This document shows, one piece after another, positions 35,270 to 46,209 of a stretch of 64,000 bases of DNA. The notes beneath the pieces were generated by a model. The model was not told the origin of the DNA. It did not search any database and saw only the letters and a list, made by a program, of their open reading frames with translations. The stretch spans positions 243,801,426 through 243,865,425 of the forward strand of contig OY856188.1 of the NCBI GenBank assembly GCA_963693315.1. The letters run 5' to 3'. This DNA is from Diogma glabrata (taxonomy: Eukaryota; Arthropoda; Insecta; Diptera; Cylindrotomidae). The position numbers and the translations under genes are program-made. The stretch's first letter is position 1; every line of letters begins with the position of its first letter.

Positions 35270-36055
35270 TTTATCATGGTAAGGGTATTATAACCTAAAC
35301 TCTACTACTTCTTACAGTTTTCTTCACTTCATTTTCGTCCATTTGAGGTTTACTCTACAACTCTGGTTTAGATTGTGGATCAGACATTGCTGATGGACAT
35401 CGTGAATTGTTAAGCTCAGCAGTCCGCGACAATCTTGTTAGAGATTTGATGTGCGCTGATATTCAATTTTAATCTATTTACCCGTTCTTGGCTGATTCCT
35501 GATCCCAGGTAATAAATTGTTCAAGCTGATTCAGTGTTCTCAAGATTCTTCTTCATATTGTTGATTTCTCTGACTTAAATTTTAAGTTATACATTTTTTA
35601 CTTTATTATTTGTATATAATTCAGTTGGTTGTAACGACACATTTGAAATAACTTACATTCTGACCCTCAAGTATACATTCGTCTCCATACATCTTGTATA
35701 AACGAAATATCAAACTTAGATGTGTAAATATGCTTCTATTTTTGCACATCAAATTTGGTAATGAAATAAAAATCTAAAAAAAAAGAGAAAATCGATATAC
35801 CGTAGTTAGTATCCTCTAGAATGATGAAAAATAAAAATTCAGATTGAATTAACCACGAGTCAAGTGTTCTGTGAGTTTTGCTTTTATTAAAATATATATT
35901 AAAAATATAATTATAAAATTTTGTGAGGCATTCAGCCATTGGAAAAATTGATTAAGATTGATTTTGATGGACAACAAAAATTATTTTAAAATAAAAATTA
36001 ACTTTAATTATTGAATTTATTGAGTATTTATGGTTAAATTAAATAATACATGTTA
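35270..36055. other. Intronic DNA, no gene seen
   Basis: AT-rich. It may contain the decayed 3' end of the gypsy relic, but no LTR boundary can be placed. Confidence 0.35.
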
Positions 36056-36059
36056 AAAA

Positions 36060-37452
36060 AATATTTACAATATTGAGTTTTTACGGTCGCCACTCTGACT
36101 AATCCGTCGTTTTTAGGGAAAACTTGTGTTACTCTTACAAGTAACCTCTTGGTTGGTTAGAGATTTTTATCAATTAGTAAAACGATGTCATCGACATTTA
36201 GGTTTTGTTTTGGTGACGTCCACTTAGATCTTGCCTGCATTGATGTAAGATACTCAACATGCCATCTTCGCCAGATATGCTGTCCCATCTGTTGGAGCAT
36301 TTCCCATCGGTTTGATTGGGATGCCTTCTCGCTAGTGTTTTTGGATCAGGAAATAAAGTCAGAGAATGTCCTACTATAAATTCGCTTGTGTTAGGATGTC
36401 TTTATCTGCCTCATTCTATAACCCACATATTGGACGTGAAAATATTGCCTCTATTTTTGCTAATAACGTTTGGGGTTCTTTAAAAGTGAGAATAGTTTCA
36501 CCAACTACTCGCTTCAAGTGATACTTCATAGACTTTGATGGAGCATTTGGCGGATTAAAATGCCAGGTGATTGATTTGCGTAAAAGAGAGTTATACATTT
36601 CATTAGTATTATTTTTTTAAGACGCTATAAATATCTCGTAATTTTCTCTTCAATGCATCTAAGAACGAGTTAGTAGTGAGATCTGTTGTAACTTTTATAT
36701 AAACCGCTTTTGTAGTGGTGCAGACCAATAGACATAAGCCTTAATTAGTTTTTTGCCTCTCTGCTTCGTTTAGAAAAAACTTGAATTGGACCACCAAAAC
36801 CACTATTAAAAAGGCCTTTACGTGTTGGACTCGATATGCTGGTAAATTTCCCATCTCTTCTGACATTGGTCCTGGTTTGCTCTAGAGCAAGGTGAACCAT
36901 TTCTTATTACTTGTTGAATTTCATGTTTCTCCTTTAATAACCAGAATTTCTGCCGCAACATTATTAATATCAATTGAACCCCAGCATGGTAGTATCGATG
37001 GTGACGATAAGTCTTGTTAATTTTGAAGCTGGTAATATTATTGGTTGCTTTGTTCCATACGGAGTAGTGGAGTTTTGCGTTCTACCGCCAACTCTCATTA
37101 CACCATTTTCATCCAAAAATTGTTTTAGAAATTTTAGTGGGCCTTTTATGGGCTCTGATCATTTAATGTATGCCATTTCTGCAGACAAATGATATTTTTG
37201 GTTTTGTTCATATATATAAAATGGTCCTCCACGCCTTGCTTCAGTTTTTTTGCATTATAAACAAAACGCTGTACAATGATTGTAACTGTTACTATCTTTC
37301 TAAAAGAAGAAAATTTATCAGTTAGTTCTCGAGAAAATTTGGCAGTGTGAGTTTTTGCAAAAAAAAAGCTAAACTAAATTTTGGACGTTCTTCTTCCGTA
37401 GTCCCGTAAGTTATTCTTTGCTCTGGTCAATTGTCTGACCTGTATCGCAGCC
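36060..37452 (-). pseudogene. BEL/Pao element 2, integrase half (decayed)
   Basis: Minus-strand pieces continue the pol of the disrupted BEL/Pao copy. An integrase N-terminal region with ENGVMRVGGRTQNS is at about 37,080-37,120. The integrase core end HFNPPNAPSK...SMKYHLKRV...QTLLAKIEAI is at 36,598-36,430. The C-terminal SKWTSPKQNLNVDDIVLLID and ND GLVRVATVKT motifs are at about 36,245-36,070. These match the corresponding parts of BEL1 at 46.2-47.4 kb in order and spacing. Many stops and frameshifts are present, and this copy is clearly much older than BEL1. No LTR was recognised beyond 36,060. Confidence 0.85.
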
Positions 37453-37464
37453 AGTTGGGCGATT
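37453..37464. repeat. Target-site duplication of the RTE-like insertion, left copy
   Basis: AGTTGGGCGATT here and AGCTGGGCGATT at 40,240-40,251 (11 of 12 match) bracket the element. Each copy can be read as BEL/Pao coding sequence at the joint. Confidence 0.8.
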
Positions 37465-40239
37465 CTCTCTCTCTCTCTGGCGCTTACATCCCATGAAGGG
37501 ATTTTGCCGTCTGTGCAATAAGCTTCCAATCATCTCGTTCCATGACCAGTTGACCCCAGTTTCGACATCCTATATCACGAAGGTCTTGGATGATGTCATC
37601 ACGCCAGCGTTGTCTAGGTCTTCCTCTTCGACGAACACCAGCTGGTTGTTGTTGGGACGCTTTTTTTATCATTCTTTCCAATGGAGCCCTTTCTACATGA
37701 CCAAACCATCTAATCCGGTTGGATTAAATGAATCCGATTACATCGCAGCCTCCAAGAAGCTGTCTGATTTCATGATTCATTCGGATTCTATACTGATTTT
37801 CGGCAACTTTACATGGACCATAAATTGTTCGTATGACTTTCCTCTCGAAGGTTGATAGAATTCTACAATCGGAGGAAGTCAGTGTCCAGCTTTCACTTCC
37901 AAATGTAAGCACAGGTCGGATCAATGCTTTGTAAAGTGTGAGTTTGCACGACCGCGAAAGATGTTTTGATCGCAGAAGTTTTGAGTATGCGTAAGAAAAC
38001 TCTGTATGCGGCAGAGACACGGGCTTTGATATCTGCCTGCATGTCATTTGACGATGTTATTACAGACCCGAGGTATTTGAAGTTTTCCACGCGTTCCTCT
38101 TCATAGTCGCCAGTATCCAGATTTCCGGGAGGTATGTTCTTAGATGTTGTTAACACTTTGGTTTTGCCGGTCTTGATGCATAATCCAAGTCGTTTAGCAT
38201 TTCTTTCAAGCTGAGAGAGACTATCCTTAATATCGCTTGTTCTACGTCCGAGAAGCACAATATCATCTGCGTAGCCAAGAACTTGACTAGATTTGTTATA
38301 TATGCAGTTTTGTGTCTCAATTCGGCTTTTTCTTATCGCATACTCCAGCGCCAAATTAAACAGTACGGGCGCATGTGCATCACCTTGTCGAACACCTGAT
38401 GTTTTATCGAAAGGATCAGAAACTGACCGATTACTATTCTACAATTTGATCCCGATGTTGTGAGTTTGCACAGAGAAACAAGTTTCTCTGGGATGCCAAG
38501 GCATATGAGTGCGGACCAAAGGTTGTCGCGGATGATACTATCATATGCTTGCCTGAAATCAACGTAGAGCTGGTGAATGCTGATGTTGTACTCCCAACAT
38601 TTTTCCAGAATCATCCTTAATGTAAAACATTGATCTGTGGTTGAGCGGTTGGGACGAAAACCACACTGATAGTCACCGATGATAGATTCGGCGAACGGGA
38701 TGAGTCGAGCAAGTACAACATTAGCTAGTATTTTATATGCAGTGTTCAACAGTGCGATGCCACGATAATTTTCACACTTTAAACGGTCACCTTTCTTATG
38801 TAGCGGAAGAATGAGAGTTGTTTTCCATTCATCAGGTAGTTCTTCTTGGTCCCAGATTGCAAGAATCAGATCGTATATACATGAGACCAGAGCTGCTCCT
38901 CCATTTTTCAGAAGCTCTGCGGGAATTCCATCGAAACCTGGTGATTTGCCATTTTTCAGTTTTTTAATGGCAGCCTCCACTTCTTCTATTGCTGGGTAAG
39001 GGACAAAAATCTCTTCAGTTGATGGAGCAATTGCTCGAATAGGATGAACTTCGTTCGTCCTATTCAGTAGGTCTTGAAAGTGGGATCGCCACACTTTGAT
39101 GGCTGTAGATCTTGGGTGGAAATCTTTGGTCAGATTCCGTGCATTGGCAAAGCACTCTTTTGAATTTCCGTTGGCCGCATGTTGGTTGATGTTTTCGATG
39201 CAGCTCTTCATGTGTTCGCGTTTCTTTTTACGTAGAAGTTTTGCTGAGGCTTTCAGGCGCATGGATAATCAGCTTGGGAGCTTCGGGTGTTCCTTGTTAA
39301 CCATTTTTCTCGCAGGTTTTGTTTATTTTCAACGGATTGGCGGCACTCGTCGTCAAACCATTCGTTGTGTGATTTTGGTGGTCGTTTTCCGATTGTAGTT
39401 TGTGCTGCGGCTATAATGGTTGATTGAAGCGTTTGCCATTCTTCTTGTATGTTTAATGGCATCTCAGAAGAGATGTCATGCTCTTCTATGTTTTGTGTTA
39501 TTATTTCCTGATATCTGTTCAGCGTTTCCGGATGTTTAAATGCTTCGACATTCCAGCGCACGGTCTTTTTTGCTTGTCTGTTAAATGTGGATGACAACTT
39601 GCACTTGTACTTAAAGATGACAAGCATATGATCGGTGTCCATATCAGCACCTCTGTATGATCGAACGTCAGTTATACTTGTAGAGTGTCTCTTAGAGATC
39701 ATGACGTGATCGATTTGATTTTCCGTTCTTACGTCATTTGATTTCCACGTTGCCTTGTGAATTCTCTTGTGAGGGAAGAAAGTGCTGGAAATTACTAGAT
39801 CATACATCATAGCCAGCTCGGCTGCGCGAAAACCGTTATTGTTGCTGGTATGATGCAAGCTGTTAGGGCCGACATTTGTTTTAAGTTCTGCAATCCTACC
39901 GATTTGAGCATTAAAGTCACCTACCACGATTTTTATGTCGTGCCGCGGGATTATTATTGATGACTTCCTCGAGTTCTAGGAAGAACAGGTCTTTAATATC
40001 ATCTGCTTTATCTTCAGTAGGTGCATGAACATTGACGATCGTTACATTGAATTTGTGCGTGCGGATTCTCAGTGTGCATAACCGCATATTAATTGGGCAG
40101 AAGTCGATAGCATGCTGATTCACGCGACGGTGTATAAGAAAGCCAACTCCAAATTCTCCTCCGTTTTAATGACCGCAATAATACAGAGTGTATCCTTTCG
40201 CTGTTTCATGGATTCCACTGCCTGGCCATCTTAGGTCTT
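37465..40239 (-). mobile_element. RTE-like non-LTR retrotransposon inserted in BEL/Pao element 2
   Basis: A minus-strand element of about 2.78 kb, 5'-truncated inside the endonuclease. Its 3' end carries a (GA)n tail (CT repeat on + at 37,465-37,478). It is flanked by a 12-bp imperfect target duplication. The BEL/Pao coding sequence reads up to the right copy and resumes at the left copy, which proves the nesting. The lack of poly(A) and the short simple-sequence tail suit the RTE clade. Confidence 0.85.
37484..40215 (-). pseudogene. RTE-like ORF: endonuclease, reverse transcriptase, C-terminal domain
   Basis: The protein is covered by frames broken at several points: frame changes near 39,930, 39,260, 38,420, about 38,050 and about 37,700. 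In order there is the AP-endonuclease (FGVGFLIHRRVN, NVTIVNVHAPTE, VVGDFNAQIGR, ENQIDHVMIS, DTDHMLV), a linker, and the reverse transcriptase. The RT has KNGKSPGFDGIPAELLKNGG, NYRGIALLNTAYKIL, QCGFRPNRSTTDQ, DFRQAYDSI and the active-site GYADDIVLLGRR at about 38,258-38,285. A basic C-terminal domain follows (RRRGRPRQRWRDDIIQDL). The endonuclease lacks its first 40-60 residues. Motifs match the RTE group seen in many insects. The copy cannot make a functional protein. Confidence 0.85.
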
Positions 40240-40251
40240 AGCTGGGCGATT
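40240..40251. repeat. Target-site duplication of the RTE-like insertion, right copy
   Basis: AGCTGGGCGATT; see the left copy at 37,453-37,464. Confidence 0.8.
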
Positions 40252-41830
40252 CCCACCGAAGATTATGATTTCACAATTCGTTAGGTAGAATTCCGCGTGA
40301 AGCGCGATCAGCCGGATGTTTCTTTGTAGGAACGTGTCGCCAACTGTCTCGTTTAACTACATTCAAAATTTAAGACATTTTATTTCCTGCAAACGTTTGC
40401 CATCTTACAGGAACATCAGGTAACCAATCCAGAACTATTGTTGAGTCTGTCCAACAGATAGTATTTATGGTATTGATGACTAAGATTTCCGTTATTGACT
40501 TTATTAGTTGTGCCAAAAGATGTGCTCCACACAATTCTAGTCTAGCCTCTAAAATTCTCTTGATTGGCGCTATTTTTGACTTTGCTGCTACTAAGCTACA
40601 GTGAAAATAATTTGAGCTAACGTGGTGTCTCATATAAATAACAGTTGCGTATGCCGGCTCACTTGCATCACAGAATCCATGAAGATCTGCAAATTGTTCA
40701 GATGTTTGCCACCATCTAGGTATCTGAACTTGCTCTAAGTTATGTAGTTGATCTTTGATGAGCTGCCAACTCCACTTTACATGCTCTGGTAGCTCTTTAT
40801 CCCAATCAACTGCAGTTATCCATAATGTTTGATATATTATTTTTATTTTTATAATTACAGGTTAAAGTCACTCCAATGAATCGAAGATTTGACTGCATTC
40901 AGATAATAGTTTTGTTTAGTCAATACTGCAACACAATCCATGCTAGCATGGTATGAAAACACATCTAATTTGGAATCCCAATGCAGTCCTAATACCTTGA
41001 CTGTTATCTGTTGTGAAATCCTTTAATTTTTCCGTTCTGTCTTCTACGGGTGCTGAGTGTATAAATGATTCAGAGCTAGATACCCATTTTTTAGCTTCAT
41101 CCCTGCATTAGAAAGAATGTTAACAAATTGTTTTTTTAACTCTATTGCATTATTTACAGTTGATGAAGAAAAGAGAAATATCTTCTCAAATTCCTTTAAT
41201 TTATACAATTTACAACGCAAACAAAACACTAATTCTCACCTGACACATCGACTAATGCGAGACCTTGTTCCAATGGGCGTCATCTATATTTCATCATTTG
41301 AATTAAATGTGAAACCGACGTAGCGTTTACATGGGTTGGAATTAGTTTGTACGTTGTTGTGTTTTTTTTATTTTTTTTTTTGTGATTTGGCGTAAACAAT
41401 TGCTTATATTTTTCCTTAACAAGAATTTGCCAATACATTTTTTCGACGTCTGCACTTATATCAATTTTGTGCAACCGTTAACAGATCATTCAAGGAATAA
41501 ACTTGTGAATATTATTGGACGATTTAATGATCCCATGGTGTGGTAAAAAATTCAAACCTTAACTTCATTACCTTTTACTTCATTCGTATGCCCTAGTTGA
41601 TGATACTATTTCATAAATGGGACGTAGAGCTTCTTAAAACTTAAATACTTTTGAAATCTTCCTTTTCCTTAAATCCTTTTGAAATTCCTTGGCACGCTGA
41701 CAATTTAATGGCACACTTAAAGATATGCCAAAGTGTTCGTTTCCTTGTTTCATTGGTAGTTCCACTATAAACCGAACTTTTGCGTTTCGTTGCGAAGTCT
41801 TGGCAAATTGTTTTCTTTTTAATCCATAAT
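40240..41830 (-). pseudogene. BEL/Pao element 2, RT and RNase H half (decayed)
   Basis: On the minus strand from 41,830 there are, in order: RFIVELPMKQGNEHFG (the linker before RT); KIDISADVEKMYWQILV (RT, about 41,430-41,474); ARLELCGAHLLAQLIKS and CWTDSTIVLDWL (RNase H, about 40,420-40,560); then SWRHVPTKKHPADRASRG and ILPNEL at about 40,285-40,345. Intact equivalents lie in BEL1 at 48-49.5 kb. Stops and frameshifts are numerous. Gag and protease were not found to the right of 41,830. The RTE-like insertion separates this half from the one at 36.1-37.45 kb. Confidence 0.85.
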
Positions 41831-44812
41831 GTGCTTTTTCTTATTATTTATCAACGAGCACGGTTGTCAAAAAAACAATGAAATATGTAATGACGTAATT
41901 AAGAAACCAAAAAATAATTTTTTTTCCTTTTCTTATATTATTACTTTTTTTATTTTTATTCATTCATTTTTTCATTTTGTAGGCATTCTAAGCAAACATA
42001 AAGCAAACGAAACCTTATTAAAATAATTTCAATTTATAAACCTTTTTCTTTTCTTTTAAATTTCTTTAAAATCACATTTATTAACAATAATTATAATAAA
42101 TATAAATATTATTCAACAACAAACACAAAGATTTAAATTAAAATGAATTAAACTATCAATACATATATATAAGTTTTTATGAATTTATCACATTTTAGTT
42201 TATTGATTTTTTTTGTTATATTTCAATAATAATTTGACCGGACAAAAAAATAATATTTATTAACAAATTAATTACAACCGTATCGAGTAAAAGTTCACAG
42301 CTGACCGCCTATGAACTTATTTTAAATTTCAAATTACAACTCAACAGAAATTGAAAAATGTTTTGCTATTTATACATTTTAGTTTATCTAAACGAGTGAG
42401 AAGGACGTTGATTGCATATAACCTTAGCTCGTTGCGCTTATTGTCGTAAACAATACATTTACAACGAAACCACTTAACAGGTTGTTTCATTTTTCCAAAA
42501 AACATCTTTGCTTGTATTCTCTCAATTGTAAAACAGAAACAAAAAATAGGGACCACCCTTTTATTAACAAATAATCATATCATATCATCAACAGGTTTAT
42601 TGCAAACATCAATCGGCAAAAAAAAAACAACTCACACATCGAAATGCTTCAGAAATTTAAAATGAGCATACATACTTTGAGTTTTCCTTCTTGTATGCTT
42701 TAATACAACAAAATGGCTTTTGGCTTCGTTTTAATTAAGCAAAGAGATAATGGAAGAAAACAAAAAAAAATCGAGACGTTTGTAAAGAGAATGCAAGTAT
42801 ATAACAAAAACTTTTGGTTTTCACGTATAAATTATCAAATCAGCATACCCGATCATATCGGTATAGCCATTATTTAGCAATTTAATTTCAAAGTTACCTC
42901 GGATTTGCTAGATTGTCAATACCCTGAAAGGCATTCTATGAAAATATTTTGTCTTATATAGATGCATTCTACACAATCAGGAAGCAAGTTTTACAGAATT
43001 TCAGAAGCTTAAATCATTATTCACCCGATAAACATAATGTGCATGGTGCACAAGTTTATTTACAGTTTCTTTCGCTCAATTTTGTCCATTCGTACAGATT
43101 TTGCCATTTGTTAATGACAAAATTTAAATGAAAAAAATCAGCAATAAAAAAAATTTCAATATTCGAGTTACACATAAAAAAATAATATTAATTTCTCATA
43201 ATATTCTTAATATCATAAAAAACTTAATTTAAATATCAGTAAACCGACATGAAACAATGCAAACAAAATATATTAAAAATAATATTAAATTTTTTAAATC
43301 ACTAAAATTAATTAGTTTATTCAAAGTGTCCGTTTGTTTTCATCACTGTCACAAAAAATTTCGTTAGCAATAAGTTTTAGATGAAAATAAGATTACATAC
43401 ATTAATTTTTTATTGCGAACCTTTTATTTCATACAAAGTTAAATGAAAGCAGTCATTTAAAAATTTTTAGAAAAAGTTTTATATTCTTTTGTATTATTCG
43501 TATTATCATTAAGGTTCACTTAATTTTTTTATTATTATCACATATTAAAGTTCACTTAATTTTTTTATTATTCGTAAAACATGCCCTGACTTGGTGTGCT
43601 AAACGTTTTACGACATGTGTATGTTACGATATGGTGCACATCATGTGCATGACATGTGTTATGCACAATTTTGTGCACGGCGATTTTGTAACATGCACAA
43701 TTAATGCATATTTCATACACTTTTCAAACACTTTTTACGAGTCAAGTGCTCCGGTAATTCGTTTTTTAAGTTTCTCTGCAACCAAAATTACAAAACATAT
43801 ATATTTTACTTGTTTTGATTATGAAACTGTTGAATTTTGATTTGAAAGCTTTTTAACCACACTCGAGTGAGACAAAAATTAAATTACTTTCTTACAAAAA
43901 AACGTGGTGCCTGAAAAAATCTGATTATTTGTTCATTAAATAAATGACTTTATAATATGATACCATCTTCAATTTTTAACAAAAAAACAAAGACAAAATT
44001 GTAAAAGTAATTAAAGTTTCTTCTATTCCTGCAACTATAATACTATAACTTTTTCAACGATACAACAGTTCTAATCAGTATTAAAACATCTCCAATATAG
44101 CTCATGAAATATAACACAAGAGTTCAAAGAATATAATGAAAATTCTACTTTTGTTGTTGCATTGTGATAAATTTCCTCATTGACCGAAAAACTTTAATTT
44201 TTCCTCATCCTCAGTCGCATAGAAGAATTTTTGTTATCGTCAGACAAACAAAACTTGCACCAATTTCGTAAGTTTTGTATAAAATTAACATAATTTTATG
44301 TTTTACGAGCAACAACTAGAGAGACATATCAATTTTTTTTTGATTTGATTTTATTGAAATATTTCAGAATATATTGTACGAATTGACACTATTTAGTTTT
44401 TTTATTTTGAAGTTTAGAAAAAGTTCAATAGTTGTTATGTTATAGTTTTGACTTTGAAAAGTTTACAGTGATATTGTATTGATTTAATTTTTTGGTTTTT
44501 GATAAAACTGAGTATGTAAATGGTACAAAATTGTATAACTTATGACTTTTATTCCCATTAGAAAAGGATTTGTCTATCTATATTTTAGAAATATAATGAA
44601 AAATTTTCTTTTGAATATTTAAAGCTTTTCCCATGATTTACATTTTTTAAATCCGGTTTCAATTTAATCAAAATTAAAAACAAAATCAAAAAAAGTTTTA
44701 ATAGCTCTTTGTGAAACTGTTGACCGTAAAGGAATAAAATACTTTCTTGCTTCAAATAAAACAATTGTAATTAATTTTAAATCTTTAAAACATTTTTTTT
44801 TTTGTTTTTTAG
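41831..44812. other. Intronic DNA up to the second transporter exon
   Basis: About 3 kb of strongly AT-rich sequence without a recognisable gene or repeat. At 43,570-43,720 there is a cluster of TGCA- and GTGCAC-type words (GGTGCACATCATGTGCATGA and similar), worth noting only as a local oddity. The last 20 bp are the pyrimidine tract of the exon's acceptor. Confidence 0.45.
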
Positions 44813-45045
44813 ATCGCCTGAATTAGAAAACAATAATTGTACCGAGATTGGTTGTATATCTGGTTTGGGAGCACGAAAAGTAGCAACACTTAGACGACAC
44901 TACTATCCTGAAGGTGATTGGGGATGGATAATTATTGTGGTTGGAGTATTAATTGCAATACTAAATCATGGAATTCAACTCGCATCGCCGAATTTTCTAT
45001 TACCAGCGGGAAAAAGATTTCATGAAAGTTTTATCAATAGTGCAG
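44813..45045 (+). CDS. Monocarboxylate-transporter-like protein, exon with first membrane helix
   Basis: The exon lies between a T-rich TTTTTTAG acceptor and a GTGAGT donor. The first base completes the Thr codon from 12,983, and 77 codons plus 1 nt follow. The protein reads ARKVATLRRHYYPEGDWGWI, then a hydrophobic helix IIIVVGVLIAILNHGIQLAS and FLLPAGKRFHES. The EGDWGW motif is the [D/E]G-x-[WFY]-GW signature at the first membrane helix of the monocarboxylate transporter (SLC16) branch of the major facilitator superfamily, and LNHGIQL is typical of insect members. These carriers move lactate, pyruvate or similar acids with a proton across membranes; the substrate here is unknown. The following eleven helices are not in the window. 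The exact insect paralogue was not identified. Confidence 0.85.
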
Positions 45046-45737
45046 GTGAGTTCTTGTGAAAAATTGTTGTAGTATTCATCAGAAAGATATTTATTACTAT
45101 AATTTTTTAAGTCAAATAACATAATTTTTGGAAATAATAAGCATTTAAAAACAAAGAGATTTTTTTATGGTCTTAGAATAGAGATATTTGATTAATTCTT
45201 TTTCACAGCCCAAGTTTTCAAGTATTATAAAATTAAACCTTTAGTATGACATCACTTGAACAATTCAAACATTTGAGCCTAAAAAAAAATTAACTATCAT
45301 CTTTCTTAAATAATTAACGTTTCAAATAACACTCTGCTCGACCGGACAATAAAAATCTTCGTATACCATTTGCCATGCCAAATGTCTCAAAATGCAAAGT
45401 AAACAATTCAGATAGGTCGCAATATTTTTCATTGTTTTTTTTTAATATTGGAAGTTTTATCAAATTTTTTAGGAAATTAGAGGGGTGGGACCAACAAAAC
45501 ATCCACATGTTTAATAATGCAACCAAAAATTAAGACAAAAGCAATCTCCTTAAGAAAATCAACCTCTCATAAAATATCCTATGGATACCATAGATTATGA
45601 AAACATTATTTTATACAAAAAACCTTTTTTAACAAGTTTTTATTTTAATTGATTTGCTTTTATCAGTCAGCAGTAGGTTTTACCTCCTCCACTTTACAAA
45701 ACATATTATTAATAAAATTTTAGAAATAATTTTGGGA
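45046..45737. other. Start of the next transporter intron, no gene seen
   Basis: AT-rich sequence after the GTGAGT donor and up to the BEL/Pao target site. From 45,046 to the window end no further transporter exon was found on the + strand. Confidence 0.45.
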
Positions 45738-45742
45738 TTGCT
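45738..45742. repeat. TTGCT target-site duplication, left
   Basis: TTGCT directly before the left LTR; the identical 5 bp follow the right LTR at 52,470-52,474. Five base pairs is the usual BEL/Pao duplication. Confidence 0.9.
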
Positions 45743-46181
45743 TGTAAGCTGATGCAGTCCTCGACACCATTTACAAAAAAATATATAACAAAAGTATTAA
45801 ATATTTATAGATTAAAAAACACCAATTAATTTAAATGTTCACAATAAAACTTTATTAACAATTTATTTAAGTATTTAATTTTGTTTAGAGAATCAAACAA
45901 GTTTAATTATATATATATTATTTTTAATTAATTATTTATTTGAAATATTTGTATAATGATTATTTACCGAATCCCAGTTGAATGCTTCACAGTCAAAAAC
46001 CAAAATCGAAGTGAAAAAGTAAATCAAATTACAAGATGATGTTTTCTTTTTAATTGAATTGAAACTTTATATAAAAAATATTGCCCGATAAGCAAACAAA
46101 ACAATTCAACGAAACACCAAAAATTAGAACGACGTGTGATGCAATCAACTGTGTTTACATAATTTATTACGTTCCTGAACA
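45743..46181 (-). repeat. 3' LTR of BEL/Pao element 1
   Basis: 439 bp, TGTAAGCTG...GAACA on the + strand (TG...CA ends). It contains a TTTATATAAAA-like TATA stretch near 46,070 and AATAAAA (+ strand) near 45,844. It differs from the other LTR at five sites, two of them in the last seven bases. Confidence 0.95.
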
Positions 46182-46192
46182 TTCTCCCATCC
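46182..46192 (-). promoter_or_regulatory. Polypurine tract next to the 3' LTR
   Basis: On the minus strand GGATGGGAGAA ends directly at the LTR. This is the expected primer for plus-strand DNA synthesis. Confidence 0.65.
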
Positions 46193-46209
46193 ATTAAGAA
46201 ATTAATTTC

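Larger units (their letters stand above)
12984..44812 (+). other. 31.8-kb intron of the transporter gene
   Basis: Bounded by GTAAGT at 12,984 and a T-rich tract plus TTTTAG at 44,812. It contains almost all the transposons of the first two thirds of the window, on both strands. The pairing of these two splice sites is inferred from matching phase and from the absence of any other recognisable exon between them. Small unrecognised exons cannot be ruled out. Confidence 0.55.

Noticed and set aside
36974..37192. 72-codon + strand ORF
   Set aside because: It is the antisense of the decayed BEL/Pao integrase region, whose minus-strand motifs are recognisable.
43566..43720. Cluster of GTGCAC/ATGCAT-type palindromes
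   Set aside because: No periodic spacing, hairpin arms or repeat partner; may be chance clustering.
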